Part shown: positions 45,147 to 54,046 of the stretch, piece by piece
How the letters are laid out: each line of letters starts with the position of its first letter
Numbering within the stretch: position 1 is the first letter of the stretch
The notes under the pieces: model-generated
What the model was told of the DNA's origin: nothing
Database searches by the model: none
The model's input: only the letters and a program-made list of their open reading frames with translations
Assembly (NCBI RefSeq): GCF_004364575.1
Contig: NZ_SOAG01000013.1
Coordinates: forward strand, 1 to 64,000
DNA: 64,000 bases
Source of the DNA: Myroides indicus
GTDB lineage: Bacteria > Bacteroidota > Bacteroidia > Flavobacteriales > Flavobacteriaceae
Direction of reading: 5' to 3'
Program-made: the position numbers and the translations under genes

Positions 45147-45938
45147 TTAGCTTAAAATATTAATGATTATCCATCTCCTAAAAAATTTCAGTATCGAAAA
45201 AAGAGAAAATCCTACATATTTCATAAAAGAAATTTTTTTCTGTTCAAACAAATATTTAAAATTTGACAATTCTCCTTTTTCCATTTTAAAGATATTTTGA
45301 GATAATCCTGCTTCTCCATAATCTCTTTTATTGGCAATGCTGCACGACAAAGATAAATCAATCGTTATCCCATAAAATTTGTCCGCCAAAATCTCTAAAA
45401 AAAATCTATAATCTTCCGAATGTTTTTGATGAATATTAAACTTATAATTTTTAGCCACTCTTGCATTAACCATAGTAGATGAAGTCAAAAAAAAGTTTTT
45501 AAAGCACAGTTTTAGAAAGTTTACAACGCTCACTTTTTTCAAAATAATTTCTTTTTTTCGAAGTCCTTTCTTTCCACCAATTAAAACAGAATCGGGGTAA
45601 GTTTGTAGTCCTCGAAGCTGAATTTCCGTTTTATCCTCAAACCAATAATCATCAGAATCTAAAAATGCAATCCAATCTCCGGTAGATTCTTCTATTCCCC
45701 TATTTCTTGCAGCAGAAGGCCCTTGATTCGTCTGACTTATGATTTTTATCAACAAATGGGCTTCTTTATATTTTTCATGAATTTCATCTAACTTTTCCAA
45801 AGTATTATCCGTAGAGCCATCATTGACAAGAATTATTTCGTGGACAGAATAAGTCTGATTAACAGCGGATTCTACACACTGATGAATTGTTTCGGCACAA
45901 TTATAGCACGGAATGATGACAGATACTTTTATCTTCAT
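45147..45938 (-). CDS. Glycosyltransferase family 2
   Basis: The 263-residue GT-A enzyme has VSVIIPCYNCAETIHQCVES, VNDGSTDNT and the metal/UDP motif FLDSDDYW. NQGPSAARNRGIEESTGDWI is the typical pre-DxD region. It ends in a hydrophobic or amphipathic stretch that may sit on the membrane. It transfers a sugar to the lipid-linked repeat unit. It lies between the pyruvyltransferase and the first polymerase-like gene in the operon. Confidence 0.9.
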   Translation of the reverse strand: MKIKVSVIIPCYNCAETIHQCVESAVNQTYSVHEIILVNDGSTDNTLEKLDEIHEKYKEAHLLIKIISQTNQGPSAARNRGIEESTGDWIAFLDSDDYWFEDKTEIQLRGLQTYPDSVLIGGKKGLRKKEIILKKVSVVNFLKLCFKNFFLTSSTMVNARVAKNYKFNIHQKHSEDYRFFLEILADKFYGITIDLSLSCSIANKRDYGEAGLSQNIFKMEKGELSNFKYLFEQKKISFMKYVGFSLFSILKFFRRWIIINILS

Positions 45939-45964
45939 TTAATAATTAATACTTAATTTTATTA

Positions 45965-47065
45965 CTAAAAGCTAAAGTTTTTTAATGATTTTTTTTGTGT
46001 ATCGGATATAAATAAAGGCTTTTCAATTTTTGATTCTTTATTTATTACTCTTGACAAGACATTAATTATTTTATCATCTTCATACTCTGCATCACCCACC
46101 ATCCAATCTTCATGTTGCCCTACATCGGTTAAAAAATCAGTACATTTTTGATGATATTCATTTAATATAAAAGGAACATCATTATAAGCTGCTAAGATAG
46201 CAGCATGAAGTCTTGTTGCTATCATTACATCACATTGTCCTATTAAATTCCAAGCAGAGAGTACTGAATTTTGATAATCTACCAACTCAAAATTCTTAAT
46301 CTGGCTTTTATTTATTACATCTAAAGTCAGTTTTTTATCTCCAAAAACTTTATGTCCGTTAATTACAAAAAAACGAAAAGTAACGTCTTCGTTATTTTTA
46401 TTTATTTTTTTCAGCAACTTTATTATACTCTCATTTCTCCTGTTTTCGTTTTTAATTTCATCTAATTTTGAAATACTTTCATAAGGGCAAACGCTTACTC
46501 CTATAATTTTTTTATTTTTATTTTTTGGTAATTTATTAATTCCAGTATATACCAGCGGCAATAGAGCTGCCAAATCAAATGCTTCTATTGGTTTATAAGG
46601 CAAATCTAATGTGTTTACATACTCATAAGATCTGTTGTCTCTTAACGTCAAAAAATTAAGCTGTTTTAAATATTTAATTACATTTTGTTCGTATTCACTA
46701 TTTTTAAATGGTCCGATAGAAACACCAATAGCTCCGGTTTGTATTTTTCTGTTAACCGTCTTCTTTGCTATTTCCGCCAATGCCTTTAAATAATGCTTTT
46801 TATGATCAACAAAAGTTGAACCACCTGCTGAAATAAAATAATCTGCATTGACCATTTCTCGTAGACCTTGTATTCTGTCGAAACCTTTAAATAATGGTTT
46901 CCCGAGTTCTTGAAAGTCATTTACTAATTTTGGTAATCCGTGTGCTAAAAAAACAATATTTTCTGTATTTAAAAACTCTTTGCTTCCCCAAGCTGCCACT
47001 TCTAAAAAAGCATCATCTCCCGTATTTTTAAAACCATAAAAACCACTGTACAAAATCTTTTTCAT
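45965..47065 (-). CDS. Polysaccharide pyruvyl transferase family protein
   Basis: The protein has 366 residues. ILYSGFYGFKNTGDDAFLEVAAWG is the conserved N-terminal loop of the family, ADYFISAGGSTFVD its second motif, and CDVMIATRLHAAILAAYNDVPFI the C-terminal His-containing nucleotide site. Such enzymes add a pyruvate ketal from phosphoenolpyruvate to sugars, giving a negative charge. It suggests an acidic polymer. It overlaps the flippase gene by 4 bp. Confidence 0.87.
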   Translation of the reverse strand: MKKILYSGFYGFKNTGDDAFLEVAAWGSKEFLNTENIVFLAHGLPKLVNDFQELGKPLFKGFDRIQGLREMVNADYFISAGGSTFVDHKKHYLKALAEIAKKTVNRKIQTGAIGVSIGPFKNSEYEQNVIKYLKQLNFLTLRDNRSYEYVNTLDLPYKPIEAFDLAALLPLVYTGINKLPKNKNKKIIGVSVCPYESISKLDEIKNENRRNESIIKLLKKINKNNEDVTFRFFVINGHKVFGDKKLTLDVINKSQIKNFELVDYQNSVLSAWNLIGQCDVMIATRLHAAILAAYNDVPFILNEYHQKCTDFLTDVGQHEDWMVGDAEYEDDKIINVLSRVINKESKIEKPLFISDTQKKSLKNFSF

Positions 47066-48588
47066 TGATTGCCAATTTTACTCAAAATTACTTCTTTTAC
47101 TTGTATCTTTTCTTCTTTTCTCAATAAAAACCAAGCTCCTGCACCTAATACTAAAGTTAAAACTATACAACCCATAATCAACTCAATAAAACTATTAATT
47201 TGGAATCTTTCTGATGAAAAACACACAGTTAACCCAACTCCAAAAAGCGTAATAATCAGTGAAGAAAAAATAGTTCGTATATAGGTATACCATTGTATAC
47301 CCATAATTTTAGCTGCGTAGAGAGGCGTAAATACAAAATTTTTAATAGTTAAACTTATGAATCCAGAAATTGCTACAGCAAGTATACCCAAAGAGGTATA
47401 TTTTATTAACACGATACCTAAGCAAATGTTTAATACTCCTGTTAGTAAAGTTACTACCCCTGGAATTTCTGCTTTATTATAAGCTATATTTATATTAACG
47501 ATTGAGCTGTATGCTAAATTAAATCCTAAATGAAAAATCATAACTTGTAAAATGAACGTGTATTCTTCGAATTCCACTCCTAACCATACTCTTAAAATGT
47601 CTTTTGCAAAGTAAACAATTATAACTGCAATGACAGAAGATAATATTCCTAATAATTTGGTTGTTAGTTTAGTAAATTCGATTAATTTATCTATTTGCTG
47701 GTTGGCATACAAATTTAAAGTTAGAGGTCCAAAAACGGTAGAAAATATTCCAATTATGGTTCTGATTAAGAAACTCCATTGAATTAAAGTCCCGAATATT
47801 CCGGATTTTTCTTCTCCAAGTAAATTATTGACGACTAAAATATCTGTTTGTAAAAATAGTAAAACTCCTACTTGATTAACCATTAACCAAAACCCCAGCT
47901 TGCTCAATAATTTAAATTTGGAAGTATCAAACAAGGAAAAACGAATCTCTAAATTAGGATGTAACTTCTTTGCTATTTTATAACTATAAATAAATGAAAT
48001 AATAGTTGAAAATAAAACGGCTATTCCGTACGCTTGTACATTAATATATCCTATTAAAAATAAAGCTGTCAGAAAAATAATAATTCCTAAGCGATTAATT
48101 ATCAAAGAAATATTCTGAAGATTAATTCTGTTTTTAACATAAGCTATACTATTAAATAACGATGCAAAACTGTTTAAAACAAAAGCAATAATAATTGTTC
48201 CAAATAAGATTCTCGAATCATTGATATTATTTTCACTAATATTTAAAAAAAGAGAAGGATTGTAAACGAAAAGGAAAAGAAGAGGCATAAAAATTAAAAA
48301 CAACCCTAATAACACAAAATATGAGGTCGAAAAAGTTGTATTAACTGACTTAAAATCTGTTGCAAAATCTATTGACAAAAAGCGCGATAATGTTCCATTA
48401 ATAGCCACCGTTATAATAAGCATAAACGATGTAATAGACATAGATATCGGAATTAAAGAATATGTTCCTACACCTAATTTGTCTATCAAAAAAGCGGGAA
48501 GAACCAATCCGATTAATGCATTAATCGCAAAAGTTATTACATTAAATAACAGATTAATTTTGGTTTGGTATTTATTTGAATATGCCAT
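47062..48588 (-). CDS. Wzx-type oligosaccharide flippase
   Basis: The protein has 508 residues and about twelve to fourteen membrane helices of the MATE/PST-like polysaccharide exporter family. It starts YSNKYQTKINLLFNVITFA, with LPAFLIDKLGVGTYSLIPIS and the central LLGEEKSGIFGTLIQW. It moves lipid-linked repeat units across the inner membrane for polymerisation. The gene is 15 bp after the second polymerase-like gene and overlaps the pyruvyltransferase gene. Confidence 0.88.
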   Translation of the reverse strand: MAYSNKYQTKINLLFNVITFAINALIGLVLPAFLIDKLGVGTYSLIPISMSITSFMLIITVAINGTLSRFLSIDFATDFKSVNTTFSTSYFVLLGLFLIFMPLLFLFVYNPSLFLNISENNINDSRILFGTIIIAFVLNSFASLFNSIAYVKNRINLQNISLIINRLGIIIFLTALFLIGYINVQAYGIAVLFSTIISFIYSYKIAKKLHPNLEIRFSLFDTSKFKLLSKLGFWLMVNQVGVLLFLQTDILVVNNLLGEEKSGIFGTLIQWSFLIRTIIGIFSTVFGPLTLNLYANQQIDKLIEFTKLTTKLLGILSSVIAVIIVYFAKDILRVWLGVEFEEYTFILQVMIFHLGFNLAYSSIVNINIAYNKAEIPGVVTLLTGVLNICLGIVLIKYTSLGILAVAISGFISLTIKNFVFTPLYAAKIMGIQWYTYIRTIFSSLIITLFGVGLTVCFSSERFQINSFIELIMGCIVLTLVLGAGAWFLLRKEEKIQVKEVILSKIGNQ

Positions 48589-48603
48589 TGATAGATATTT
48601 CCT

Positions 48604-50007
48604 TTACGCTTTATTATATAATGTTATACCTAATTTTTCTTGTTGTTTTAGCTTTATTAATATAGCTAACATTAACCAAAAACCATATTGTCTGAAAAAA
48701 TCAGTCTGCAACCAATTAAAAGACAGTCCTATTAATGATATAAAAACTGTTAATGCAATTAATCTATTGGAATTTCTTAACGCACGATAGTAAAAAAAAG
48801 AATCAAAAATAGCTAACGAGATTAAACCTATAAAAATCATAAAACCTACAACTCCAGTTTCAGCCAATAAACGAGTATAAATATTATAACCTGACGGAAA
48901 AGATTTTACATCCTCATTTTCAAAAAACAGATCAAACTCAAAATTATCTTTAGTTGCCCACTCAGGGTAATGTTTTCTTTTGTGGTAAGTTTCCTGTCCT
49001 AATCCAACACCAAATACAGGATGGTCTATAAATACTTTTAATGAAGCGTATTGCATTCCAAACCGAGTTTTATTAGATACGCTTTGAGTTAGATTTTTAG
49101 AAAAATTTAAAGAATCTGCTTTTTGAGTTATTATTTCTGAAATTTTTCCAATATTCATTATCAATAGTATCAATAAAACTGGTGAAGTATAAGTTAGTAT
49201 CTTCGCTATTTTCACTCTTATTTTTCTTCTTCTTAACAATAATATCAAAAATATCAACAACTGTATTGTAACATTTATTAAGGCTGTCCTAGATCCGGAA
49301 AAGAACATAAGAATCAAAACCATAGAAACGGGCAAAAACCGCATGTAAGTTTGTTTAGACGTAAGTATATAACTAAACATCCAAGGAGCTACCATAATCA
49401 GATAATTTCCAAGCGCAGGAACTTCATAAGAAATGGAAGATACTCTACCTCCAGGATCAAGTTTTGTATTTACAAAAGGGAAAATATCAAAAGCTGAAAG
49501 TATTGGCATAAGCTGATAAATTCCAAATACAACAATTAGTATTTCTATAAAACCATAGATAAAAACAAAAACCAAGCTCCACCACATCACAGCCCTAATA
49601 ACCGAAAATATTCTTTTTAAAGGATATATTCTAATTACATTCCAGAAGAAGACAGTAAAAATAACCGATGATAAAAGAAATGATATTAATTGTCTAAAAA
49701 AGCGGCTTATCCCTGCTGTCTGTTTAAAATAACTTTCACTAATAGATGGATAATTCAACAACGCACTTAAAAAAATCCAACCCAAAAACAATAAAATAAT
49801 CTTAAAATAAATACTCCTTACAGGTAAAATTATTTTTTTTTCAACAAAACTATCTATGCAAACTAGAAAAAAACCAAATAAAAAAAAATAGGTGGCCGCT
49901 TCGTTTTGATATTCTCCTAAAAAAGAAACACCATCAAACTCATTAAAAGGAATAAAGAAAATCCCTAATAAAAAGAACAAAACATATATTTTTTTTAATG
50001 AATTCAC
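48604..50007 (-). CDS. O-antigen polymerase/ligase-like membrane protein (second)
   Basis: The protein has 467 residues and about eleven helices, opening MNSLKKIYVLFFLLGIFFIPF. The central SGSRTALINVTIQLLIFLILLL and the loop HPVFGVGLGQETYHKRKHYP followed by TRLLAETGVVGFMIF fit the Wzy_C/WaaL superfamily (O-antigen ligase/polymerase). It lies between rfbD (33 bp away) and the flippase gene. Since a similar protein ends the operon at 43912, one may polymerise and the other ligate. Confidence 0.8.
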   Translation of the reverse strand: MNSLKKIYVLFFLLGIFFIPFNEFDGVSFLGEYQNEAATYFFLFGFFLVCIDSFVEKKIILPVRSIYFKIILLFLGWIFLSALLNYPSISESYFKQTAGISRFFRQLISFLLSSVIFTVFFWNVIRIYPLKRIFSVIRAVMWWSLVFVFIYGFIEILIVVFGIYQLMPILSAFDIFPFVNTKLDPGGRVSSISYEVPALGNYLIMVAPWMFSYILTSKQTYMRFLPVSMVLILMFFSGSRTALINVTIQLLIFLILLLRRRKIRVKIAKILTYTSPVLLILLIMNIGKISEIITQKADSLNFSKNLTQSVSNKTRFGMQYASLKVFIDHPVFGVGLGQETYHKRKHYPEWATKDNFEFDLFFENEDVKSFPSGYNIYTRLLAETGVVGFMIFIGLISLAIFDSFFYYRALRNSNRLIALTVFISLIGLSFNWLQTDFFRQYGFWLMLAILIKLKQQEKLGITLYNKA

Positions 50008-50040
50008 GCTTTTTTTTAAGATATTACTAAGAATAGTTTT

Positions 50041-50817
50041 CTAAACTTTACTGCTCAACACACTATATTTCGGTCTCTTTGCTTTAGCAGGATACTCCGA
50101 AGTAGATATTGGATTAACTGTTATATTTATATTATTTTTCTTGAAAATTTCAACTGCAAAATCATACCATGAATATATTTTTTCGCCACAAAAATGATAC
50201 AATCCAAATGGACGTTTTTCTTCTACCAATCCCACAATATAGCAAGCTAAATCCAAGGCATCCGTTGGACAGCCTATCTGGTCGTTTACAACATTTATTT
50301 CTTTTTTCTCCCTCGCCAGTCTCAACATTGTGTTTTTAAAATTATGTCCAAAATCAGAGTACACCCAAGATGTTCGAACAATATAATACTCCCGCATTAT
50401 TTTCTGGATGTATTGCTCTCCCTTTAACTTTGATGCGCCATAGACATTTATCGGATTAGGACTATCATTTACTGTATAAGGTTTCTCCTTATCCCCATCA
50501 AAAACAAAATCAGTAGAAAGGTGAAGCAAAACAACTTTATTCTGATGACAAATTTCTGCAATATATTTTAGAGATTCTGAATTTACTAAAAAAGCTTTTT
50601 CTACCTCATCTTCTGCACTATCTACCGCTGTATAAGCAGCCAGATTAAAACAAACATCCGGGCGGTATAACTTTACTACTTCTTTAAATTTTTCAGAATC
50701 AGTGATATTCAACAACGCAGAATCACAAAAAATAAAATCAATTTCTGCAAATTGTCTCGAAACAGACTGTAATGCCTGCCCTACCTGTCCATTTGCTCCC
50801 GTAACTAAAATTCGCAT
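50041..50817 (-). CDS. rfbD: dTDP-4-dehydrorhamnose reductase, C-terminally short
   Basis: The enzyme has 258 residues. MRILVTGANGQVGQALQSV, LAAYTAVDSAEDE, LSTDFVFDGDKEKPYT and YGASKLKGEQ (YxxxK) are complete, and the reductase fold is recognisable. The usual C-terminal end continues some 25-30 residues past RPKYSVL, but here a TAG ends the gene at SSKV. The last helix seen in typical RfbD (family length about 285) is therefore missing. It makes dTDP-L-rhamnose from the RfbC product. The start overlaps rfbC by 13 bp. No rfbA or rfbB is in the window. Confidence 0.88.
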   Translation of the reverse strand: MRILVTGANGQVGQALQSVSRQFAEIDFIFCDSALLNITDSEKFKEVVKLYRPDVCFNLAAYTAVDSAEDEVEKAFLVNSESLKYIAEICHQNKVVLLHLSTDFVFDGDKEKPYTVNDSPNPINVYGASKLKGEQYIQKIMREYYIVRTSWVYSDFGHNFKNTMLRLAREKKEINVVNDQIGCPTDALDLACYIVGLVEEKRPFGLYHFCGEKIYSWYDFAVEIFKKNNINITVNPISTSEYPAKAKRPKYSVLSSKV

Positions 50818-51365
50818 ATTGGTAAATGGTGTTTAAAAGAGGGCAGACACAAATCTTTCTCTGAAATAATCAGGTTTTCAATACCCTCTAAATTCCATTC
50901 AATATTAAGCTCATAATCGTTATAGATTATTCCTCCTTCGGCTTCCTTATTGTAATAGTTATCGCATTTATATGAAAAAATAGCTGTATTACTTAAAACT
51001 AGAAAACCATGTGCAAAACCTTTGGGGATGAAAATCTGTTTTTGATTCCTATCATTCAAAATTTCTTTAATGTATTGTCCATAGGTTTTAGAATCAGGGC
51101 GAATATCTACTATTACATCTAATACTTCTCCCTGAATAACGCGAACTAATTTTGCCTGCTGATACTTTCCTCTTTGATAATGTAACCCTCGTAACACGCC
51201 TTTTGAAGAAACTGATTGATTGTCCTGTATCCAGCAAATCTCCTGTCCTGTAGTTTTTGTAAACTTTGTGTGATGATAGCTCTCAAAAAAACAACCTCTT
51301 TCATCAAAAAACACAGTAGGCTCAATGATAAAACAATCTTTTAAAGCAGTTTTTGTCACTTTCAT
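50805..51365 (-). CDS. rfbC: dTDP-4-dehydrorhamnose 3,5-epimerase
   Basis: The 186-residue protein has the cupin fold of RfbC. KDCFIIEPTVFFDERGCFFESYH is the family start, QDNQSVSSKGVLRGLHYQ has the catalytic His region, and FIPKGFAHGFLVLS holds the second active-site segment. It epimerises C3 and C5 of dTDP-4-keto-6-deoxyglucose on the way to rhamnose. It is 4 bp after the Wzz-like gene and overlaps rfbD, so it is fully inside the operon. Confidence 0.95.
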   Translation of the reverse strand: MKVTKTALKDCFIIEPTVFFDERGCFFESYHHTKFTKTTGQEICWIQDNQSVSSKGVLRGLHYQRGKYQQAKLVRVIQGEVLDVIVDIRPDSKTYGQYIKEILNDRNQKQIFIPKGFAHGFLVLSNTAIFSYKCDNYYNKEAEGGIIYNDYELNIEWNLEGIENLIISEKDLCLPSFKHHLPICEF

Positions 51366-51369
51366 ATTA

Positions 51370-52347
51370 TTACTGCTTATTTATAGCTCTATATTTCTTG
51401 TATGTTCTTACTCCCAAATTTCCGATTACAAATAAAAAAACAAATAACACAGGAAGCTTTATTTCTTTACCAAGCTTACTAACTCTCTTCTTTTCTGATT
51501 TTTCTTTTTCTATTTCGCTTTCCTTCGTTTCAAACCGATAAACCTCAAATAATACTTCTTCTCCTTCCAATATTTTAAGCTCAACTTCTGATAAAACTTT
51601 CAGCAGATTATCCTTTTCAGTAACCAAATTAGCTAGGTCGTCTGATTGTACCGTTTCTCCTTTGTCCAGAATAGAATTGATTTGATTAAGAGATTTAAAT
51701 AATTCTTCTTTTCTAAAAATTAACCTGTCAAGCTCGATATTTTTTCTACTTTTATAATAAGGCTCTTCTGAAACTTGCTTTTGAAAAGATTTAAAAAATG
51801 TATTAAAATCAAAACTTTCTAATACCTCGAAAGATATTTTCTGATAGCGGTATTTTTTATTTGTCGCACTATTATACAGTAATTCCTGATATCTTTGAAC
51901 CTTACTATTCAGAACTGAGAGGGTGTGAACATTCATTCTATTTTCATCCATTAAATCATAGATATTTTCAACTCCCTGAATCCTAATTTCTTTAATACCT
52001 TCTGTAAGTGGTTCTTTATCCTCATAATGATTAATCCAGTCAATTATAAAATCAATAGAACCATAATTAGGTACAACTACAACCTCATACATTTTAGTTT
52101 TATCGGAATTTGTCAAATCAAATGTCTTTTCTCCGACAGCTCCCGTTGATGTTCGATCCAAAAAATATCCCAATCCAAAACCAATTGCAATAAGCAAAAT
52201 CAAGTAAATTGCATTTTTAATAATAAAACGAACCATTCTATAAAAGCAAAGTCCTACCGAATTTGACAACGATTTAAAAAAACTTTTTAATTCATTAAAT
52301 GTAATCTCGTCAAAATGGTCCGGATTATTTTGAGTTTTATTTTCCAT
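51370..52347 (-). CDS. Wzz-like two-helix membrane protein (putative chain-length or export regulator)
   Basis: The protein has 325 residues with one membrane helix at about 42-63 and a second near 295-313. A roughly 230-residue periplasmic domain with a long coiled-coil-prone stretch (about 200-290) lies between them. This topology, with the domain start YEVVVVPNYGSIDFIIDWIN, resembles the polysaccharide co-polymerase (Wzz) family, which sets chain length, but the Pro-Gly-rich second-helix motif is not clear. Its position 4 bp upstream of rfbC supports the idea. I assign it by topology and context, not by sequence family. Confidence 0.55.
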   Translation of the reverse strand: MENKTQNNPDHFDEITFNELKSFFKSLSNSVGLCFYRMVRFIIKNAIYLILLIAIGFGLGYFLDRTSTGAVGEKTFDLTNSDKTKMYEVVVVPNYGSIDFIIDWINHYEDKEPLTEGIKEIRIQGVENIYDLMDENRMNVHTLSVLNSKVQRYQELLYNSATNKKYRYQKISFEVLESFDFNTFFKSFQKQVSEEPYYKSRKNIELDRLIFRKEELFKSLNQINSILDKGETVQSDDLANLVTEKDNLLKVLSEVELKILEGEEVLFEVYRFETKESEIEKEKSEKKRVSKLGKEIKLPVLFVFLFVIGNLGVRTYKKYRAINKQ

Positions 52348-52351
52348 AATG

Positions 52352-54031
52352 CTATTTTATATTAAAAATCTGTTCCAAAATTTTTATCGTAATTAAATAG
52401 GTTGGTTTTACCCCTGTTGTTCCCAATCCTCCTGAAGCTAACGTACTTCCTGTTTCCAAAGGATTATCGGAAGCATAATAAGCATATCGGACTTTGACAT
52501 CCGGATTTATGCTTTTTCTAATCTTAGAAGCAGATTGTACAGCTTTTTGATAATGAGCACCTTCCATTTCCAATCCAATTACTCCCCAGGTAGAATCGTG
52601 GAAAAACTTCAACAAATCTTTGTTTTGTAATGAAGTTCCCAAAACCGTTACCATCGTTCCTTCATAAACCGGAATATCTAAATCTTTAAACAGATCTGCT
52701 GTCAACTCATTTTCAAAAGGATAATTATCACCTGTACCTTCATTAATATGTGCAAACGGAATCATAATATCTCCTTTCTGCCCTGCTAAAATTCCCGCTT
52801 TCCCCATTACAGAAACAGATTTTACATTAATCAATGTATTTTTTTGATAAGGTTTTAGCAATTCATCTATGGTTTCATAAGCCTGTTCGCCAAAAGCATA
52901 ATCCATCACAATAATAACAGGAAATTCCTCCTCCACCTTAACATCGGCAAAGTTAGTATTATTAAAGTTTATTTTTGCTGTATCAAATATCTGAACATCA
53001 ATATTGGTTCCTGATTCATCTGGTAAAAAAACCATCCCTTCACTTAACGCCCTTTCTTTTACTAAATTGCGAAGATGGCTATTTTCTGACTTGCTCAATT
53101 CTTCATAAATTTCTAGTTCAGATTCAACCTCTATTTCCTTTCTTATTACCGAAGGAGCAAAAATAGAATTCATCACACTATGCATATTTGCGCTGATAAT
53201 GTGTATAGGTCGGTTTAAAATACCTTTATCCTGTAAAACGCCTTTGATTCTGTCTGACCATATTTCTCCATAAATATGATGTCCTAAACGCTCTCTCAAT
53301 AAAGGGCTAAATGTAATCGTTCTCTTATTATTATCAACATCCTCCTCTATAGCAAGTTTTCCCAACCAATAAATTACGTCTAAAAAACGATCCGGATTAT
53401 TGGGAACTTCAAATTTTTCATAAGCTGAAAGCACTTCCAAAAACGACCTGCCTAAAACATTTGACAAACGAGAAATAATCACTTCTTTTTCCTCCAATTC
53501 TAACGGCTCTTTTTGTTGTGCGCTAAATTCAATCTTTTTCCAATCACGCGTTACCTTTCCGTCTTCATCAATTAAAACTCTGTCTTTAATTTTATGCGAT
53601 TCAATAAAAATAAAAGTCAAATGAGTCAGAACATCGTATATATCTGATCTTCCTCTTGTGATTTCAATGTTCATCTGCTCTTCATCAATTCTATAGCAAT
53701 TTCTTCTTCGCTTTGGAGGAACTATTGCTTCAAAATGAGAAAAAGAATATCCTTCATCTGATGTTAAATTAATATATCTACACTCCTCTATTCCAACAGG
53801 TAAGCGTTCAATAACATAGAGTAACCCGTTGAGTTCAACTTTTTCTTCGGCAATAGATCCGTAAATTTCAGGACGAAGTTCCAGCAGTCCTTCTCTTAAA
53901 GTATCCCCGGAAACTCCCATGGGTTTGTAAAAACCTCTGTTAAACAAATGTCGCATTGTAATATACATCCGCTCTATTGCTGCGGATGATATTTGTGCTC
54001 TTGTTCGATATGTATTTTTTATCTCTTTCAT
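52352..54031 (-). CDS. DUF6909-like protein with C-terminal nucleoside phosphorylase-like domain
   Basis: The protein has 559 residues, is soluble and has no signal. The N-terminal half (1-360; RAQISSAAIERMYITMRHLF, IVPPKRRRNCYRIDEEQ) has no motif I can name beyond the Bacteroidota DUF6909-like family. The C-terminal 190 residues align by eye with MtnN-type nucleoside phosphorylases: MGKAGILAGQKGDIMIP (409-425), GLEMEGAHYQKA (486-497) and YYASDNP (518-524). These correspond to the phosphate loop, ribose Glu and catalytic Asp. A nucleotide- or nucleoside-handling role is inferred. It is sandwiched between GH3 and Wzz-like genes in the polysaccharide operon. Confidence 0.65.
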   Translation of the reverse strand: MKEIKNTYRTRAQISSAAIERMYITMRHLFNRGFYKPMGVSGDTLREGLLELRPEIYGSIAEEKVELNGLLYVIERLPVGIEECRYINLTSDEGYSFSHFEAIVPPKRRRNCYRIDEEQMNIEITRGRSDIYDVLTHLTFIFIESHKIKDRVLIDEDGKVTRDWKKIEFSAQQKEPLELEEKEVIISRLSNVLGRSFLEVLSAYEKFEVPNNPDRFLDVIYWLGKLAIEEDVDNNKRTITFSPLLRERLGHHIYGEIWSDRIKGVLQDKGILNRPIHIISANMHSVMNSIFAPSVIRKEIEVESELEIYEELSKSENSHLRNLVKERALSEGMVFLPDESGTNIDVQIFDTAKINFNNTNFADVKVEEEFPVIIVMDYAFGEQAYETIDELLKPYQKNTLINVKSVSVMGKAGILAGQKGDIMIPFAHINEGTGDNYPFENELTADLFKDLDIPVYEGTMVTVLGTSLQNKDLLKFFHDSTWGVIGLEMEGAHYQKAVQSASKIRKSINPDVKVRYAYYASDNPLETGSTLASGGLGTTGVKPTYLITIKILEQIFNIK

Positions 54032-54046
54032 GCTTTTTTTTATTAA

